This document shows, piece by piece, positions 1-8,322 of a stretch of 21,263 nt of DNA (position 1 is the stretch's first letter; each line of letters opens with the position of its first letter). The notes beneath the pieces were generated by a model. It searched no databases, was not told where the DNA came from, and saw nothing but the letters and a program-made list of their open reading frames with translations. The position numbers were made by a program, and so were the translations under genes. Source of the stretch: JAAYXU01 sp050942555. GTDB taxonomy: Bacteria > Bacillota > Clostridia > Christensenellales > UMGS416. The stretch is from contig JBMNNN010000021.1 in assembly GCA_050942555.1 (NCBI GenBank), positions 1 through 21,263 on the forward strand, given 5' to 3'.

Positions 1-382
1 GCGTTTTCATGACGCCTATGCGCGGGAACATGAAGTCCACGACCGTCGCGTCGGACCGGTTATCGATGTCGGCCGCAAAGCACAGCTTCTCATCCTCAAG
101 CCACGCCCGCATCGTCACCGTCACGTCCAGGTGCCCGTCCCGGACGGCAAGCCCCCTGACGGTAATCGTGACTTCTTCGCCTTTCTTTGCGACCTCATAG
201 GTCTGATCCGCGGGATAGGCCACGTTTTCCCAGTTTGAGCCCCTCTTGAGTACCATCTTGAATATACCCGCCGCCGGGTACTCGATCACGTTACCGTGCC
301 CGGCGCGGTTGTTCTCAAAGTGGACGAGGCGGCCCTTTTCATCGAAACCCGCCGTCAGGAATGAATTATTAAGCTCAATCAT
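1..382 (-). CDS. N-terminal part of a DUF6259-like carbohydrate-active protein (cut by window edge)
   Basis: The reading frame is open from an ATG at 382 to the window edge, giving 127 residues of a longer protein. A strong AAAGGAGG at 391-398 sits 8 bases upstream, and the TAA of the preceding hydrolase gene lies inside that site, so the two genes are closely coupled. The protein starts MIELNNSFLTAGFDEKGRLV and then runs through alternating short strands with the phrases VIEYPAAG and DFMFPRIG. This resembles the N-terminal beta-sandwich of DUF6259-type and related glycoside hydrolases, where strand-rich text ends in a V-x-F-P-x-I segment. No signal peptide is visible, so it should act in the cytoplasm with the other hydrolases. 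The catalytic part lies outside the window, so family and substrate are inferred. It could also be an N-terminal domain of another alpha- or beta-galactosidase-like family. Confidence 0.7.
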   Translation of the reverse strand, partial: MIELNNSFLTAGFDEKGRLVHFENNRAGHGNVIEYPAAGIFKMVLKRGSNWENVAYPADQTYEVAKKGEEVTITVRGLAVRDGHLDVTVTMRAWLEDEKLCFAADIDNRSDATVVDFMFPRIGVMKT

Positions 383-396
383 GCTCTTAACCTCCT

Positions 397-2475
397 TTAG
401 TATTTGGGTACAAGTTTTCCCCGCACCTGTGTGGGCGGTATGCGGCCGTCGGCGATCTCGTATATCTTCCGGTTGGATTCGACGATGCTGCGCAGGCAGT
501 CGTCATACTCCCGGTTGCACACGTCGATGAGCCCGTGCTGCATGCATTCTCCGTCGAAGCGTCCCAGGAGCGGCTGGTCGTTGAACTCAAAATAATGCGC
601 TCCGACCAGGGAAGGCTGGGCAGCCGCGTTTTCGAGATAGTAGGAGAGCGCTTTTCCCCGCTCGGTCTGGTTCTCCGCCGACAGGAGCCCGTTTGACAGG
701 AGACCCTTGTCGGAGCCGCCGATATGCCACTCGCCGATCATCTGGGGCTTGTCGATGCGGGCCTGTACCCGCTCGATTGTAGGAACCGCGGTTTCGGCGT
801 AGCGATTGAATGAAAATATCGAGAAATACGAAAAGCCTTCTAGGTTCACGCCCTCCTCTGGTATATGCGAATAGCGCATGCCCAGGTTCATATGATCCGG
901 ATCGACTGCGCGAAGCGCCTCGGAGGGTACCCGGCAGTACTGATCGATGAGCCGCGCGCTGAAATCCGTAAGATCCCGCCCGGACGCTTCCGACAACCGG
1001 TCTGCGCGCTCAATCGGCGCTCTCAGATCCTCAAAGGACCCAAGGGAGATGTTCCAGGCCTCGTTCAGCCTGGCTATGTCGTCCGCATACCGCTCCCGCA
1101 GGAATGATATCAACGCGTCCCGGCTTGCCAGCGGCTTCGGATGGGCCAGCACCCGCTCAGCCAGATTGATCGACGACTGGAAAAGCCATTCGGGCTCGTT
1201 CGTGATGAAGTATCCGATCATATACGGGTCGCCCAGGAAGGGCTCCATCTGCCGGGCGAATACGGCGGCGCGCTTTGCGTACTCGGGACTGAATACGTCG
1301 GGAAAGTCGCGGAACACGCACTCGTCGGTCAGAGGAAACTCCTTAAGCGTCCATACATAGGGGATCTTAACGCGATGCAGGTAGTCCATCACCCGCTCGT
1401 CGGGATAGTTGACGACGCCCACGCCGATGGTATTAAAGCCCCAGCGGCGAAGCCGCGCGCCGTTTATTTGGAGCCATGCGTCCCACCAGTCGTCCGGGCC
1501 GAACGCCCGGATCATATTGGCCCGCGCGAAGTTGAACATGTACCGGTTCTTCCCCGCTTCCCGGCCATTGCGCTTGACAAACTCGGCGTTGCGGTCGGCG
1601 GTGAACCAGCAGTTCTGCCACGTCGGATCGGATTTGTCGGGCAGCCACTCAAAAAGGTGCTCCATGCGGTCCACGAAACCGTGAACGCCCATACGGCTTC
1701 CATAGCAGCACCCGTTGCTGAAAAAAGCATAGCCGTCGGGGTCCACCAGCCACCAGCGCCTGCCGTCGTGCCGCGTATGAAAAAAGCCCGTCGCATCAAA
1801 CCGCTTTTCCAGCCAGCCTCCGTATCTGCTCCAGCCTGCCGGATAGTCGCGGTCGGTTTTTGCCCGCTCCCGCTCGGTGCGCAGGTTGCGGACGAGTTCT
1901 TCCACCGAGCGGGTCTTGCCCTCCCAGTCCATACGGTTGTACTGGCCCAACGGATCCACCATCGGCTCTCCTGCGACCGTGAAATCCGGCAGGCTGTCGG
2001 ATAAATACAGGTCGTAGAGCGTCAGGCTGCGGCAGCGGCGTCCGGGCAGCAGGCTGATCCGCATGCGGTTCATCCGCGATATATGGGTAGGTTCGCCGCT
2101 TACATGCCCCTTATAGGCTCCGGGATAGGTGGGTATGAAAAACCGCTTCGAGGAAAGCTCGTTCAGCTGGATCGCCATGCGCACCCGCTGCAGCGGTATC
2201 ATGCCGTATCCCATACGCAGATCCTGCTTGTCGCCTCCGTTTTCCCGGTCGAAGAAATCCAGCTCCACCCGGGCAACCGAGTCGATATCTGCCAGCAACT
2301 CGAGCACCACGAATTTCTCCGGGGTCCATGTGACGCCGCCCATCCTGGCCGTCTCGCCGGCCAGCTCCAGTACGATCTCCCCGTCTGCGGGAAGTATGCG
2401 CAGTCCCTCCGGACTGTCTGCGAAGCATCCCTTGATGACCGCAAGCGCGCCAAGATCGATGCTCTCATGGGACAT
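397..2475 (-). CDS. GH50-like clan-A glycoside hydrolase (agarase/beta-galactosidase type)
   Basis: This 692-residue protein probably hydrolyses a beta-galactosidic or related beta-linkage inside the cell. Residues 1 to about 190 look like a beta-sandwich, carbohydrate-binding-like domain. From about 215 a TIM-barrel region begins with RRWWLVDPDGYAFFSNG (239-255), typical of GH50 agarases and their relatives. The likely acid/base is Glu427 in ITNEPEW. The likely nucleophile is Glu582 in MIGEWH. Both lie at the ends of predicted strands 4 and 7, as in clan GH-A. No signal peptide is seen. The ATG at 2475 follows GGAGG at 2489-2493, a rather long 13-base spacing; an overlapping GGAG is slightly closer. 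The gene lies between the GH16 gene and the DUF6259-like gene in one operon. Residues 400-430 also resemble GH42 beta-galactosidases, so exact family membership is uncertain, but a retaining clan-A hydrolase is well supported. Confidence 0.82.
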   Translation of the reverse strand: MSHESIDLGALAVIKGCFADSPEGLRILPADGEIVLELAGETARMGGVTWTPEKFVVLELLADIDSVARVELDFFDRENGGDKQDLRMGYGMIPLQRVRMAIQLNELSSKRFFIPTYPGAYKGHVSGEPTHISRMNRMRISLLPGRRCRSLTLYDLYLSDSLPDFTVAGEPMVDPLGQYNRMDWEGKTRSVEELVRNLRTERERAKTDRDYPAGWSRYGGWLEKRFDATGFFHTRHDGRRWWLVDPDGYAFFSNGCCYGSRMGVHGFVDRMEHLFEWLPDKSDPTWQNCWFTADRNAEFVKRNGREAGKNRYMFNFARANMIRAFGPDDWWDAWLQINGARLRRWGFNTIGVGVVNYPDERVMDYLHRVKIPYVWTLKEFPLTDECVFRDFPDVFSPEYAKRAAVFARQMEPFLGDPYMIGYFITNEPEWLFQSSINLAERVLAHPKPLASRDALISFLRERYADDIARLNEAWNISLGSFEDLRAPIERADRLSEASGRDLTDFSARLIDQYCRVPSEALRAVDPDHMNLGMRYSHIPEEGVNLEGFSYFSIFSFNRYAETAVPTIERVQARIDKPQMIGEWHIGGSDKGLLSNGLLSAENQTERGKALSYYLENAAAQPSLVGAHYFEFNDQPLLGRFDGECMQHGLIDVCNREYDDCLRSIVESNRKIYEIADGRIPPTQVRGKLVPKY

Positions 2476-2499
2476 TGTCGTTTTTGCTCCTCCTTTTCA

Positions 2500-2553
2500 C
2501 CGGTTGAGAGCGCTCGTTTCCCGCACCCCTGCGGGTTTCCCCGGCTCTCCCGG
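2500..2553 (-). promoter_or_regulatory. Intercistronic nested stem-loop between GH16 and GH50-like genes
   Basis: The 82-base gap between the two hydrolase genes holds a nested inverted repeat. The inner stem is CCCGCA/TGCGGG (2520-2525 with 2530-2535, four-base loop). The outer arms are GAGAGC/GCTCTC (2506-2511 with 2544-2549), with flanking CCGG on both sides. There is no U-run after it, so it is more likely an mRNA-stabilising or processing element than a terminator. The GH50-like ribosome binding site follows directly. Confidence 0.6.
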
Positions 2554-2557
2554 CATA

Positions 2558-3370
2558 TCATATTTCATCGTACACCCGTACGAAGTCTACAGCGAACGCA
2601 TCGGGCAGCACAGCTTTCTTAAGCTCCTCGTCGGGCTTATCGCCCTTGCGGTATCCCTTACATTCGGTCGAAACGAGGATGAACTGCTCGGTGTCGGATA
2701 CGGGCCCGTGGGTCCTGCACGTCTCCCTGCCGTCGCAGTAGAAAACATAGCCGTCCCGATTCCAGTCCACGCCGAAATAGTGGTACCCGTCGGGGGTATC
2801 GGCGACCTTATACCGGATACGGCCCTGATGCTGCGTGTCCTGTCCATAACCATTCCATATAAGGCCGCTTGTTACCTCCCCGTCCCGCGTAAAATTTTCC
2901 ATAATGTCCACCTCGATGCCCGCCCGGCTCGGCTCCGGGCAGCAGCCGATGATGGGCGACTGCAGCCAGAATGCCGACCACCAGCCCGGCTGTGTCTGGA
3001 GCCTGCATCGGATTTCATAGTAGCCGTATTTATGGAGAAATTTTGGCTGTGAGAACCTGGCGATCGGCCAGACGAACTTCGCGTGGGGATCGCCGGGCCG
3101 GTCGAGGTAATTCTCGCCGGTCTGCAGGTGCGGCGAATAGTAATGGCCGTCCCGCTCTATGAGGCTGAGGATTAGATTGCTGTTGCCGTCCAGCGATGCG
3201 CCCTCGTCGGTAAACGTGCTGTGGCGCTGCTGTATGAGATGCAGGCGAAAGTCCCATTTGCTTCGGTCGAGTTCGTGTCCGTCGAATTCATCGTGCCAGA
3301 CGAGCTTCCAGCGCTTCCCGTCGGGCAGCAGGCTGGGCGCGTGGCTCGCATCGATACGGTGTTCCGTCAT
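2558..3370 (-). CDS. GH16 family glycoside hydrolase
   Basis: This 270-residue, single-domain protein is a retaining endo-acting beta-glycanase of family GH16, whose members cleave laminarin, mixed-link beta-glucan, agarose, porphyran or carrageenan. The N-terminus has the typical KLVWHDEFDG (22-31) and LDRSKWDF. The catalytic signature E-x-D-x-x-E is EVDIME at 153-158: Glu153 as nucleophile, Asp155 as helper, Glu158 as acid/base. This is the beta-bulge form found in laminarinases and many galactanases rather than the E-x-D-x-E lichenase form. Upstream, WWSAFWLQ (130-137) matches the conserved substrate-cleft strand. No signal peptide or accessory domain is present, so the enzyme appears intracellular, which is unusual for an endo-enzyme. 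ATG 3370 follows GGAGG at 3380-3384. It starts 26 bases after the GH39-like stop. Exact substrate cannot be read from the sequence. Confidence 0.93.
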   Translation of the reverse strand: MTEHRIDASHAPSLLPDGKRWKLVWHDEFDGHELDRSKWDFRLHLIQQRHSTFTDEGASLDGNSNLILSLIERDGHYYSPHLQTGENYLDRPGDPHAKFVWPIARFSQPKFLHKYGYYEIRCRLQTQPGWWSAFWLQSPIIGCCPEPSRAGIEVDIMENFTRDGEVTSGLIWNGYGQDTQHQGRIRYKVADTPDGYHYFGVDWNRDGYVFYCDGRETCRTHGPVSDTEQFILVSTECKGYRKGDKPDEELKKAVLPDAFAVDFVRVYDEI

Positions 3371-3396
3371 AATGCGTCGCCTCCTTTATTTTTTTC

Positions 3397-4800
3397 TTAG
3401 CCGGGCTCGACGATCCACAGCATGACAGCCCAGGGCTCCAGCTCGGCCTCCAGTACCAGATTTTCCGCAGAAGCCCGGAACTGGGCAGTCCGCTGCAGGC
3501 TGCCGTCCCATTCGGGCACCAGCAAGCTGTTGCTGTGGCGGCTGTCGATGAGATAGGATGTCACCTTCGCCCCGGAAACTCCGAGGGTTTCAGCCAGACC
3601 GGGCAGATTCACCGTCAGGTCCAGCGGTCCCTTGTCGCAGGTCGTCACGGCCATCACCGCCAGGCCGTCTCCGTCGCGGGTAGCGGCCACCAGATGCGCG
3701 GGAGACAGAGCGTTGTCCACAGCTAGGCGGTCGGACTTCATGCGGGCCAGGGCTTCGATGGCGCAGCCGCAGGGCGTTGCCTTGACAGTGCCGTCGTCGG
3801 CGGTGATGAACTGGGTCAGCGAAAGCTGGCGCACCGGATCGTGGTAGCTGCACCACGGGAAAATATAAAAGTCATGCAGGTCAGCGGCGCGGATCATATT
3901 GCGCACCAGCCCGGCAGCGTTGACCAGGTTGTCGTAGGGCTTCGGCGTGATGTGCAGCCATCCGTATTCGTCCATGAACACGGGAAGGTCATGGGGCAGA
4001 TCGAACTCAGCCAACAGCCCGTCCAGGATTTCCCGCGCCCGGCGGATGCGCTCGAAATCGTGATGGTAGTCGTGGAAGGAGAAAAAGGCCAATTGCTTGT
4101 GGGGATCGGGACTTGCAGCGTAATCGCGCAGGAAGATCCGCCAGCCGTAGGCGAAATCCGGCCCGTGGCAATAGGTGGGGCCGCCCACCTCCAGCGGAAT
4201 ATCGTAGCCCTCTTCCCGGTTCAGTTTGGCAACGATCCCGTTGATCCACGTGTAGAAGATACGATAGTAATCATTCAGGCCCACCACGCCGAAGCTGGTC
4301 AGTTCGCTCTCATTGAGTACCTCCACGTAGCGCAGGTTTGGGCACAGTGCCTTGTAGTGACGCAGGCCCCGCTCAACGGCTGTCTGATACTGTTCGGGGG
4401 TGATGATCCCGTCAAGCACCTCCCGCTCGTAGCGGCGGATATTAAGCAGCATGGCATCGCAGCAGGGGCTTATGGCTCGCAGGTGATCCTCGAAATAGAT
4501 CTCGCTGGGCTCTACCACCTTCCAGTCGTAGGGATAATGCCATGGATCTCCATCGTACCGGTGGATGCCGATCCTAAAATTGAAGTCCCAGGTATCGGTG
4601 CGATAGTCCCACATCTCGTCCAGTGTCAGCCAGCACCGGAACACACGGGGCTGGCCATATCGCTTCTCCAGCTCGGCGGTCAGAGGCAGCGGCGGCGGGT
4701 AGCGCAGCGTGGTATTGACATATTTTTCTACGCGGGGCCAGGGACCGGTGATGCGGTCGGGATATACAATGGCAGTGGCTTTGCTGATGATCTCTTCCAT
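3397..4800 (-). CDS. GH39-like clan-A glycoside hydrolase
   Basis: This 467-residue protein is a predicted retaining exo-glycosidase with a TIM barrel. The acid/base is probably Glu164 in VEVLNES (160-166) and the nucleophile Glu278 in VFMDEYGW (274-281). The spacing of the two and the N-E and D-E-Y-G contexts fit GH39 and related clan-A families such as GH30, GH51 and GH79. The last 110 or so residues (from about 355) are beta-rich (HLVAATRDGDGLAVMAV, then an ending in LEPWAVMLWIVEPG), like the small C-terminal beta-sandwich of GH39 enzymes. There is no signal peptide, so the product is likely cytoplasmic. ATG 4800 has AGGAG six bases upstream. It is the first hydrolase gene after the transporter genes, separated from the binding-protein gene by a strong hairpin. 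Family-level assignment is moderate; the substrate is not known. Confidence 0.78.
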   Translation of the reverse strand: MEEIISKATAIVYPDRITGPWPRVEKYVNTTLRYPPPLPLTAELEKRYGQPRVFRCWLTLDEMWDYRTDTWDFNFRIGIHRYDGDPWHYPYDWKVVEPSEIYFEDHLRAISPCCDAMLLNIRRYEREVLDGIITPEQYQTAVERGLRHYKALCPNLRYVEVLNESELTSFGVVGLNDYYRIFYTWINGIVAKLNREEGYDIPLEVGGPTYCHGPDFAYGWRIFLRDYAASPDPHKQLAFFSFHDYHHDFERIRRAREILDGLLAEFDLPHDLPVFMDEYGWLHITPKPYDNLVNAAGLVRNMIRAADLHDFYIFPWCSYHDPVRQLSLTQFITADDGTVKATPCGCAIEALARMKSDRLAVDNALSPAHLVAATRDGDGLAVMAVTTCDKGPLDLTVNLPGLAETLGVSGAKVTSYLIDSRHSNSLLVPEWDGSLQRTAQFRASAENLVLEAELEPWAVMLWIVEPG

Positions 4801-4820
4801 AGCTTTCTCCTGTACGAATG

Positions 4821-4847
4821 AACGGGGAGAGGACGGCTCTCCCCGTT
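4821..4847 (-). promoter_or_regulatory. Perfect 11-bp intercistronic hairpin after the binding-protein gene
   Basis: The arms 4821-4831 and 4837-4847 are perfectly complementary (AACGGGGAGAG with CTCTCCCCGTT) around a five-base loop. The hairpin begins 13 bases after the solute-binding protein stop and ends 20 bases before the next start. No U-run follows on the transcribed strand. Such hairpins after binding-protein genes usually stabilise the upstream message or cause partial termination, giving more binding protein than downstream enzymes. The structure is seen directly; its role is inferred. Confidence 0.75.
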
Positions 4848-4860
4848 TCGATTTATGGGA

Positions 4861-6414
4861 TCAGTTGGGATTTTCCTCGGCGTAAACCCGGGTGGCTTCT
4901 TCCTGCCAGACTTCTCCGCCTTCAGCCAGCCAGCGCTCAACAAATCCCTGATACTCCGCTTCAACGTCGCCCTTGGTCACGATGAGGGTCGCGAAGGCCT
5001 CGTTGACGATGCTACTCAGGGTGTCGCCATATTCGATGCTGGCCTCCAGCGGGCTGTAAATCGTAGCGTCAGGTATCAGATACTGCTTAGCCAGTTCCTG
5101 GCCTGCCCGGGTCTGGGGATTATAGGTGCGGAACTGGGCATGGTTAGTGGGTACGAAGTAGACCCAGTATACGAATCCGCCCGCGTTGCGGTGGGTGGCT
5201 GCATCGTTATACGGCGGAATATACTCAAATGTGCCCGCCTGCTTGTCAATCCACTTGTAATGGACGCCCTCGATACCGAAGTAGAGCAGCTCGTCGCCTT
5301 CCTCGGTGGTGAAGTAGTTTGCCAGTTTCATCGCGTCCTCGGGATGCTCACTGGAAGCCGCAATGCCCCAGTAAGCGTTGGGCTTGGGCTCTGGGACACC
5401 GCCCGGCCCGCCGGGACCAGCGATGATCAGAAAGTCGAATGTGGGCTTGGGATCCTCAGTGTAGCGGCCCAGCCAGTTGTTGGTGGTTCCCACCGCTTCC
5501 CATCCGTATACGCCGTAGATGCCGTTCCACAGCTTCTCGAAGCTGTTCATGGTCGGTATTGTTGCGAATTCGGTTTCCATAAGCCCCTCCTGGTAGAGGG
5601 TTCGCATGTACTTGATAGCGTCTAGGAATTTGGGGTGGCGCAGCCAGGAGGTGACCGTGCCGTCCTCCAGCTGGATGTTGCGTCCAACGGGAATACCAAA
5701 AGCGCCGAAGATCGGGCTGTATGTATTTGTCGACATGGAAATACCGATACCGATCGTGTCATCCTGACCATCTTGATCCGGATCATCCTGCGTGAACGCC
5801 TTAAGAACGTTGTACAGGCTGTCCAGATCGGTGGGCTTGTCGAGGTCCAGTGCGTCCAGCCAGTCGGCCCTGATAGACAGGTTGTTGTAAAGGATGTTGC
5901 CGTTGCGGATTACGCCCCAGATACCATCGCCTCCGCCGTTAACGCCGAAGTCCAGATGATCGCCCTTGTCGGCCAGGATATCCGGACCGTAATTTTGCAG
6001 CAGCTCGGTAAGCTCCAGGATCAGCCCGTTTTCCTTGAATTCCTTGCCGTCGCTCGCGCCGAACCCAAAGATATCGGGCAGGGTTTTCGAGGCGATCATG
6101 GCGCTCAGTTTCGTCTGGTAGTCCGCGCCGGCCACATAGGTGACGTCCATGATATAGCCGGTCCGGTTTTGGACCTCCCGCAGCACGTCGTTATAGGAGC
6201 TGGGCGTGTTGTCGCCGCTCATGAGGAAGCTGATTACTATAGGTTCGGAAGACGTCGGTTCGGGAGTCGGCGCCTGTGTGGGTGCTGTGGCGGGCGCTTT
6301 TGTCGCGGCGGGAGGCTGCGTTGCATCTCCGCCGCTCTGGCTCGTACAGGCCGCCATGCCTACCACCAGCAGCGCCGTCAGTATGAGGGCGAGTGTCCGG
6401 ATGGTTCTCTTCAT
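4861..6414 (-). CDS. Extracellular lipoprotein solute-binding protein of a carbohydrate ABC importer (LplA-like)
   Basis: This 517-residue protein is the ligand-catching subunit of the ABC importer encoded just upstream. It has a lipoprotein signal: charged start MKRTIR, hydrophobic core to residue 20, and lipobox MAAC with Cys23 as lipid anchor. A Pro/Thr/Ala linker (about 30-55) tethers the domain to the membrane. The mature part opens with IVISFLMSGDNTPSSYNDVL and contains KTLPDIFGFG and a late EHPEDAMKLANYF stretch, typical of family-1 sugar-binding proteins of the long LplA type. ATG 6414 follows AAAGGAGG (GGAGG at 6423-6427) with 8-base spacing. The gene lies between two stem-loops (6440-6456 and 4821-4847), which may raise its relative expression. 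The ligand is probably an oligosaccharide processed by the downstream hydrolases. Confidence 0.93.
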   Translation of the reverse strand: MKRTIRTLALILTALLVVGMAACTSQSGGDATQPPAATKAPATAPTQAPTPEPTSSEPIVISFLMSGDNTPSSYNDVLREVQNRTGYIMDVTYVAGADYQTKLSAMIASKTLPDIFGFGASDGKEFKENGLILELTELLQNYGPDILADKGDHLDFGVNGGGDGIWGVIRNGNILYNNLSIRADWLDALDLDKPTDLDSLYNVLKAFTQDDPDQDGQDDTIGIGISMSTNTYSPIFGAFGIPVGRNIQLEDGTVTSWLRHPKFLDAIKYMRTLYQEGLMETEFATIPTMNSFEKLWNGIYGVYGWEAVGTTNNWLGRYTEDPKPTFDFLIIAGPGGPGGVPEPKPNAYWGIAASSEHPEDAMKLANYFTTEEGDELLYFGIEGVHYKWIDKQAGTFEYIPPYNDAATHRNAGGFVYWVYFVPTNHAQFRTYNPQTRAGQELAKQYLIPDATIYSPLEASIEYGDTLSSIVNEAFATLIVTKGDVEAEYQGFVERWLAEGGEVWQEEATRVYAEENPN

Positions 6415-6439
6415 TGCGTATTCCTCCTTTTATGTTATC

Positions 6440-6456
6440 TTCCGGCGGCGCCGGAA
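6440..6456 (-). promoter_or_regulatory. Short intercistronic hairpin between permease and binding-protein genes
   Basis: TTCCGGC at 6440-6446 and GCCGGAA at 6450-6456 form a 7-bp GC-rich stem with a three-base loop, 10 bases after the permease stop codon. There is no run of U after it. It may mark an mRNA processing or protection point just before the strong ribosome binding site of the binding-protein gene. Confidence 0.55.
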
Positions 6457-6466
6457 AATCGCTCTC

Positions 6467-7345
6467 CTATCCCTTGACGGAACCGATCATGACGCCCTTG
6501 ACATAGTATTTCTGCAGCCACGGGTAGACGAACAGCACCGGAATCACCGAGGCTGCGATCGTGGCCATTTTCATCGTTTCCTCGGTCAGGTTGCTCACTT
6601 TGCTGTAATCCTGAATACCCGACAGCGAGCCCAGAGCGCTGGCCGTGGCCAGCAGCGAGCGCAAATATTGTTGGAGCACCTGCTTTGATGTGTCGTTTAT
6701 ATAGAGCACCGCGTCGATGTAGCTGTTCCAGTGACCCACGCCGTAGAACATGCCCACCGCCGCGATCGCCGGCATGGACAGGGGCAGCACGATGGACCAC
6801 AGGACACGAAATGGCGTAGCGCCGTCCAGCACAGCCGACTCCTCCAGGCTGGAAGGCAGGCTCTGGAAAAAGTTGCGCAATATGAACATATTGTAGGCGC
6901 TCACCGCTCCGGGGATCACCAGTGCCCACAGCGTATCCAGCATCCCGAGCTGCTGCACCACGAGGAATGTGGGGATCATGCCGCCCGAGAACAGCATCGT
7001 GAAGAATATCATCATCGAGAAAAACCCGCGGCCGCGCAGGCGGCGTACCGACAGCGGATATGCTGTCATGGCCGATAGCGTGAGGCTGATGGCGGTGCCG
7101 CCCACCGTGCGGATAACCGTATTTTTATAGGCCACGAAGATCTGGCTGGACTGGAACATCAGCTGGTAGGCCAGGGGGGTGAACCTCCGGGGCCAGAAGA
7201 ATAATCCTCCGCTCATAGCCGCCTTGGAATCACTGAAGGAATACATGATGACATGCCAGAAGGGATAAAGCGTGATCAGGGCGGTGAGGAACAGGATCGC
7301 CGCGACGACGCATCCTCCTATCTTTTCGAGCCTCGTTTGTTTCAT
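6467..7345 (-). CDS. Carbohydrate ABC transporter permease (LplC/MalG-like)
   Basis: This 292-residue integral membrane protein is one of two permease subunits of a CUT1-type sugar importer. Six hydrophobic segments are visible: about 12-32, 75-98, 108-130, 138-158, 188-208 and 258-276. The cytoplasmic EAA loop, which docks the ATPase, is EESAVLDGATPFRVLWSIVL (168-187) followed by P-L-S-M-P. The ending KYYVKGVMIGSVKG is typical of LplC-type permeases. The start at ATG 7345 lies 17 bases after the stop of the partner permease. The ribosome binding site is moderate (GGAAAGGG, roughly ten bases upstream). No ATPase gene lies in the cluster, so a shared MsmX-like ATPase elsewhere is expected. Confidence 0.93.
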   Translation of the reverse strand: MKQTRLEKIGGCVVAAILFLTALITLYPFWHVIMYSFSDSKAAMSGGLFFWPRRFTPLAYQLMFQSSQIFVAYKNTVIRTVGGTAISLTLSAMTAYPLSVRRLRGRGFFSMMIFFTMLFSGGMIPTFLVVQQLGMLDTLWALVIPGAVSAYNMFILRNFFQSLPSSLEESAVLDGATPFRVLWSIVLPLSMPAIAAVGMFYGVGHWNSYIDAVLYINDTSKQVLQQYLRSLLATASALGSLSGIQDYSKVSNLTEETMKMATIAASVIPVLFVYPWLQKYYVKGVMIGSVKG

Positions 7346-7362
7346 CGATCATGCACCCTTTC

Positions 7363-8322
7363 CTACATGATGCCGCTTTCTTCGTCGATCTTCTTGGCAG
7401 TATAGTTGGTCAGCAACACCAGGATCAGACCCACCAGCGATTTAAAGAGCCCGGCGGCTGTGGCTACCGAATAGTCGCGCTGCACCAGACCCAGTCTATA
7501 TGTATACGTATCGATAATATCGGCCACCGATACGACCAGGCTGTTGGATATCGCGAAGATCTGGTCGAAGCCCGCGTTCATGATCTCTCCGACGCGGAAT
7601 ATGAGCAATATGACGATGGTGGTACGGATAGATCCCAGCGTAATATGCCACGTCCGGGCCAGCTTGCCCGCGCCGTCGATGATAGCCGCCTCATAGAGCT
7701 GGGGGTCGATGCCCGATATGGCTGCCAGGTACACGATGGTGCCCATCCCCGCGCCTTTCCAGATGTGGGAGATGAGGATCACCAGCCGGAAGGTTTCCTT
7801 GTTGCCCAGAATATTTGGAATGGGCCCTTTGTATCCAAACATCGTCAGAACGCCTTTAAGCGCTCCGCTGTTGGTGGAGAACATAGCGAACATGAGTCCA
7901 TATATGACCACCCATGACACGAAATTGGGGAGAATCACGGCAGTCTGCACGAATCGCTTATAGGACCGGCTGCGCACCTCGTTGATTAGGAGGGACAGAA
8001 GGATGGGAACCGGAAAGCCGAAGACTAGCTTCTGCAGGCTGATGATGATATTGTTGTACAGGGCGCGGATAAAACCGGCTTTGGTAAACAGGCTGATGAA
8101 ATGATCCAGACCCACCCAGGGCGCGTCCTCAAAGCCCTTATATATGCTGTAATCGCGGAAGGCGATCGTAATGCCGTACATGGGCCAATACTTGAAAAGG
8201 ATGAAATAAACAAGCCCCGGTATCAGCATCACATACAGCAGGTAATCCTTCCACATTGTGCGCAGCGTTTTTCTCGCTCTGGCCCATCCGTTCTGCCGAA
8301 TACCGCGTATCGTCGTATCCAA
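7363..8322 (-). CDS. Carbohydrate ABC transporter permease (LplB-like)
   Basis: This is the first gene of the transporter operon and encodes the second permease subunit. I place the start at TTG 8322 because AAAGGAG (8331-8337) lies 8 bases upstream. The in-frame ATG at 8370 has no Shine-Dalgarno sequence. The TTG start gives 319 residues, matching the usual LplB length of about 320. Six membrane segments follow a basic N-terminus (first one near YLLYVMLIPGLVYFILF). The EAA loop, beginning EAAIIDGAGKLARTW at about residue 211, is well conserved. The tail TAKKIDEESGIM is typical of the LplB subgroup. It partners the MalG-like permease 17 bases downstream and is probably controlled by the divergently domained AraC regulator whose gene lies just upstream on the same strand. 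Confidence 0.92.
   Translation of the reverse strand: MDTTIRGIRQNGWARARKTLRTMWKDYLLYVMLIPGLVYFILFKYWPMYGITIAFRDYSIYKGFEDAPWVGLDHFISLFTKAGFIRALYNNIIISLQKLVFGFPVPILLSLLINEVRSRSYKRFVQTAVILPNFVSWVVIYGLMFAMFSTNSGALKGVLTMFGYKGPIPNILGNKETFRLVILISHIWKGAGMGTIVYLAAISGIDPQLYEAAIIDGAGKLARTWHITLGSIRTTIVILLIFRVGEIMNAGFDQIFAISNSLVVSVADIIDTYTYRLGLVQRDYSVATAAGLFKSLVGLILVLLTNYTAKKIDEESGIM

Noticed and set aside
1141..2004. A 287-codon plus-strand open frame opposite the GH50-like gene
   Set aside because: Register shadow of the hydrolase gene, with no recognisable motif.
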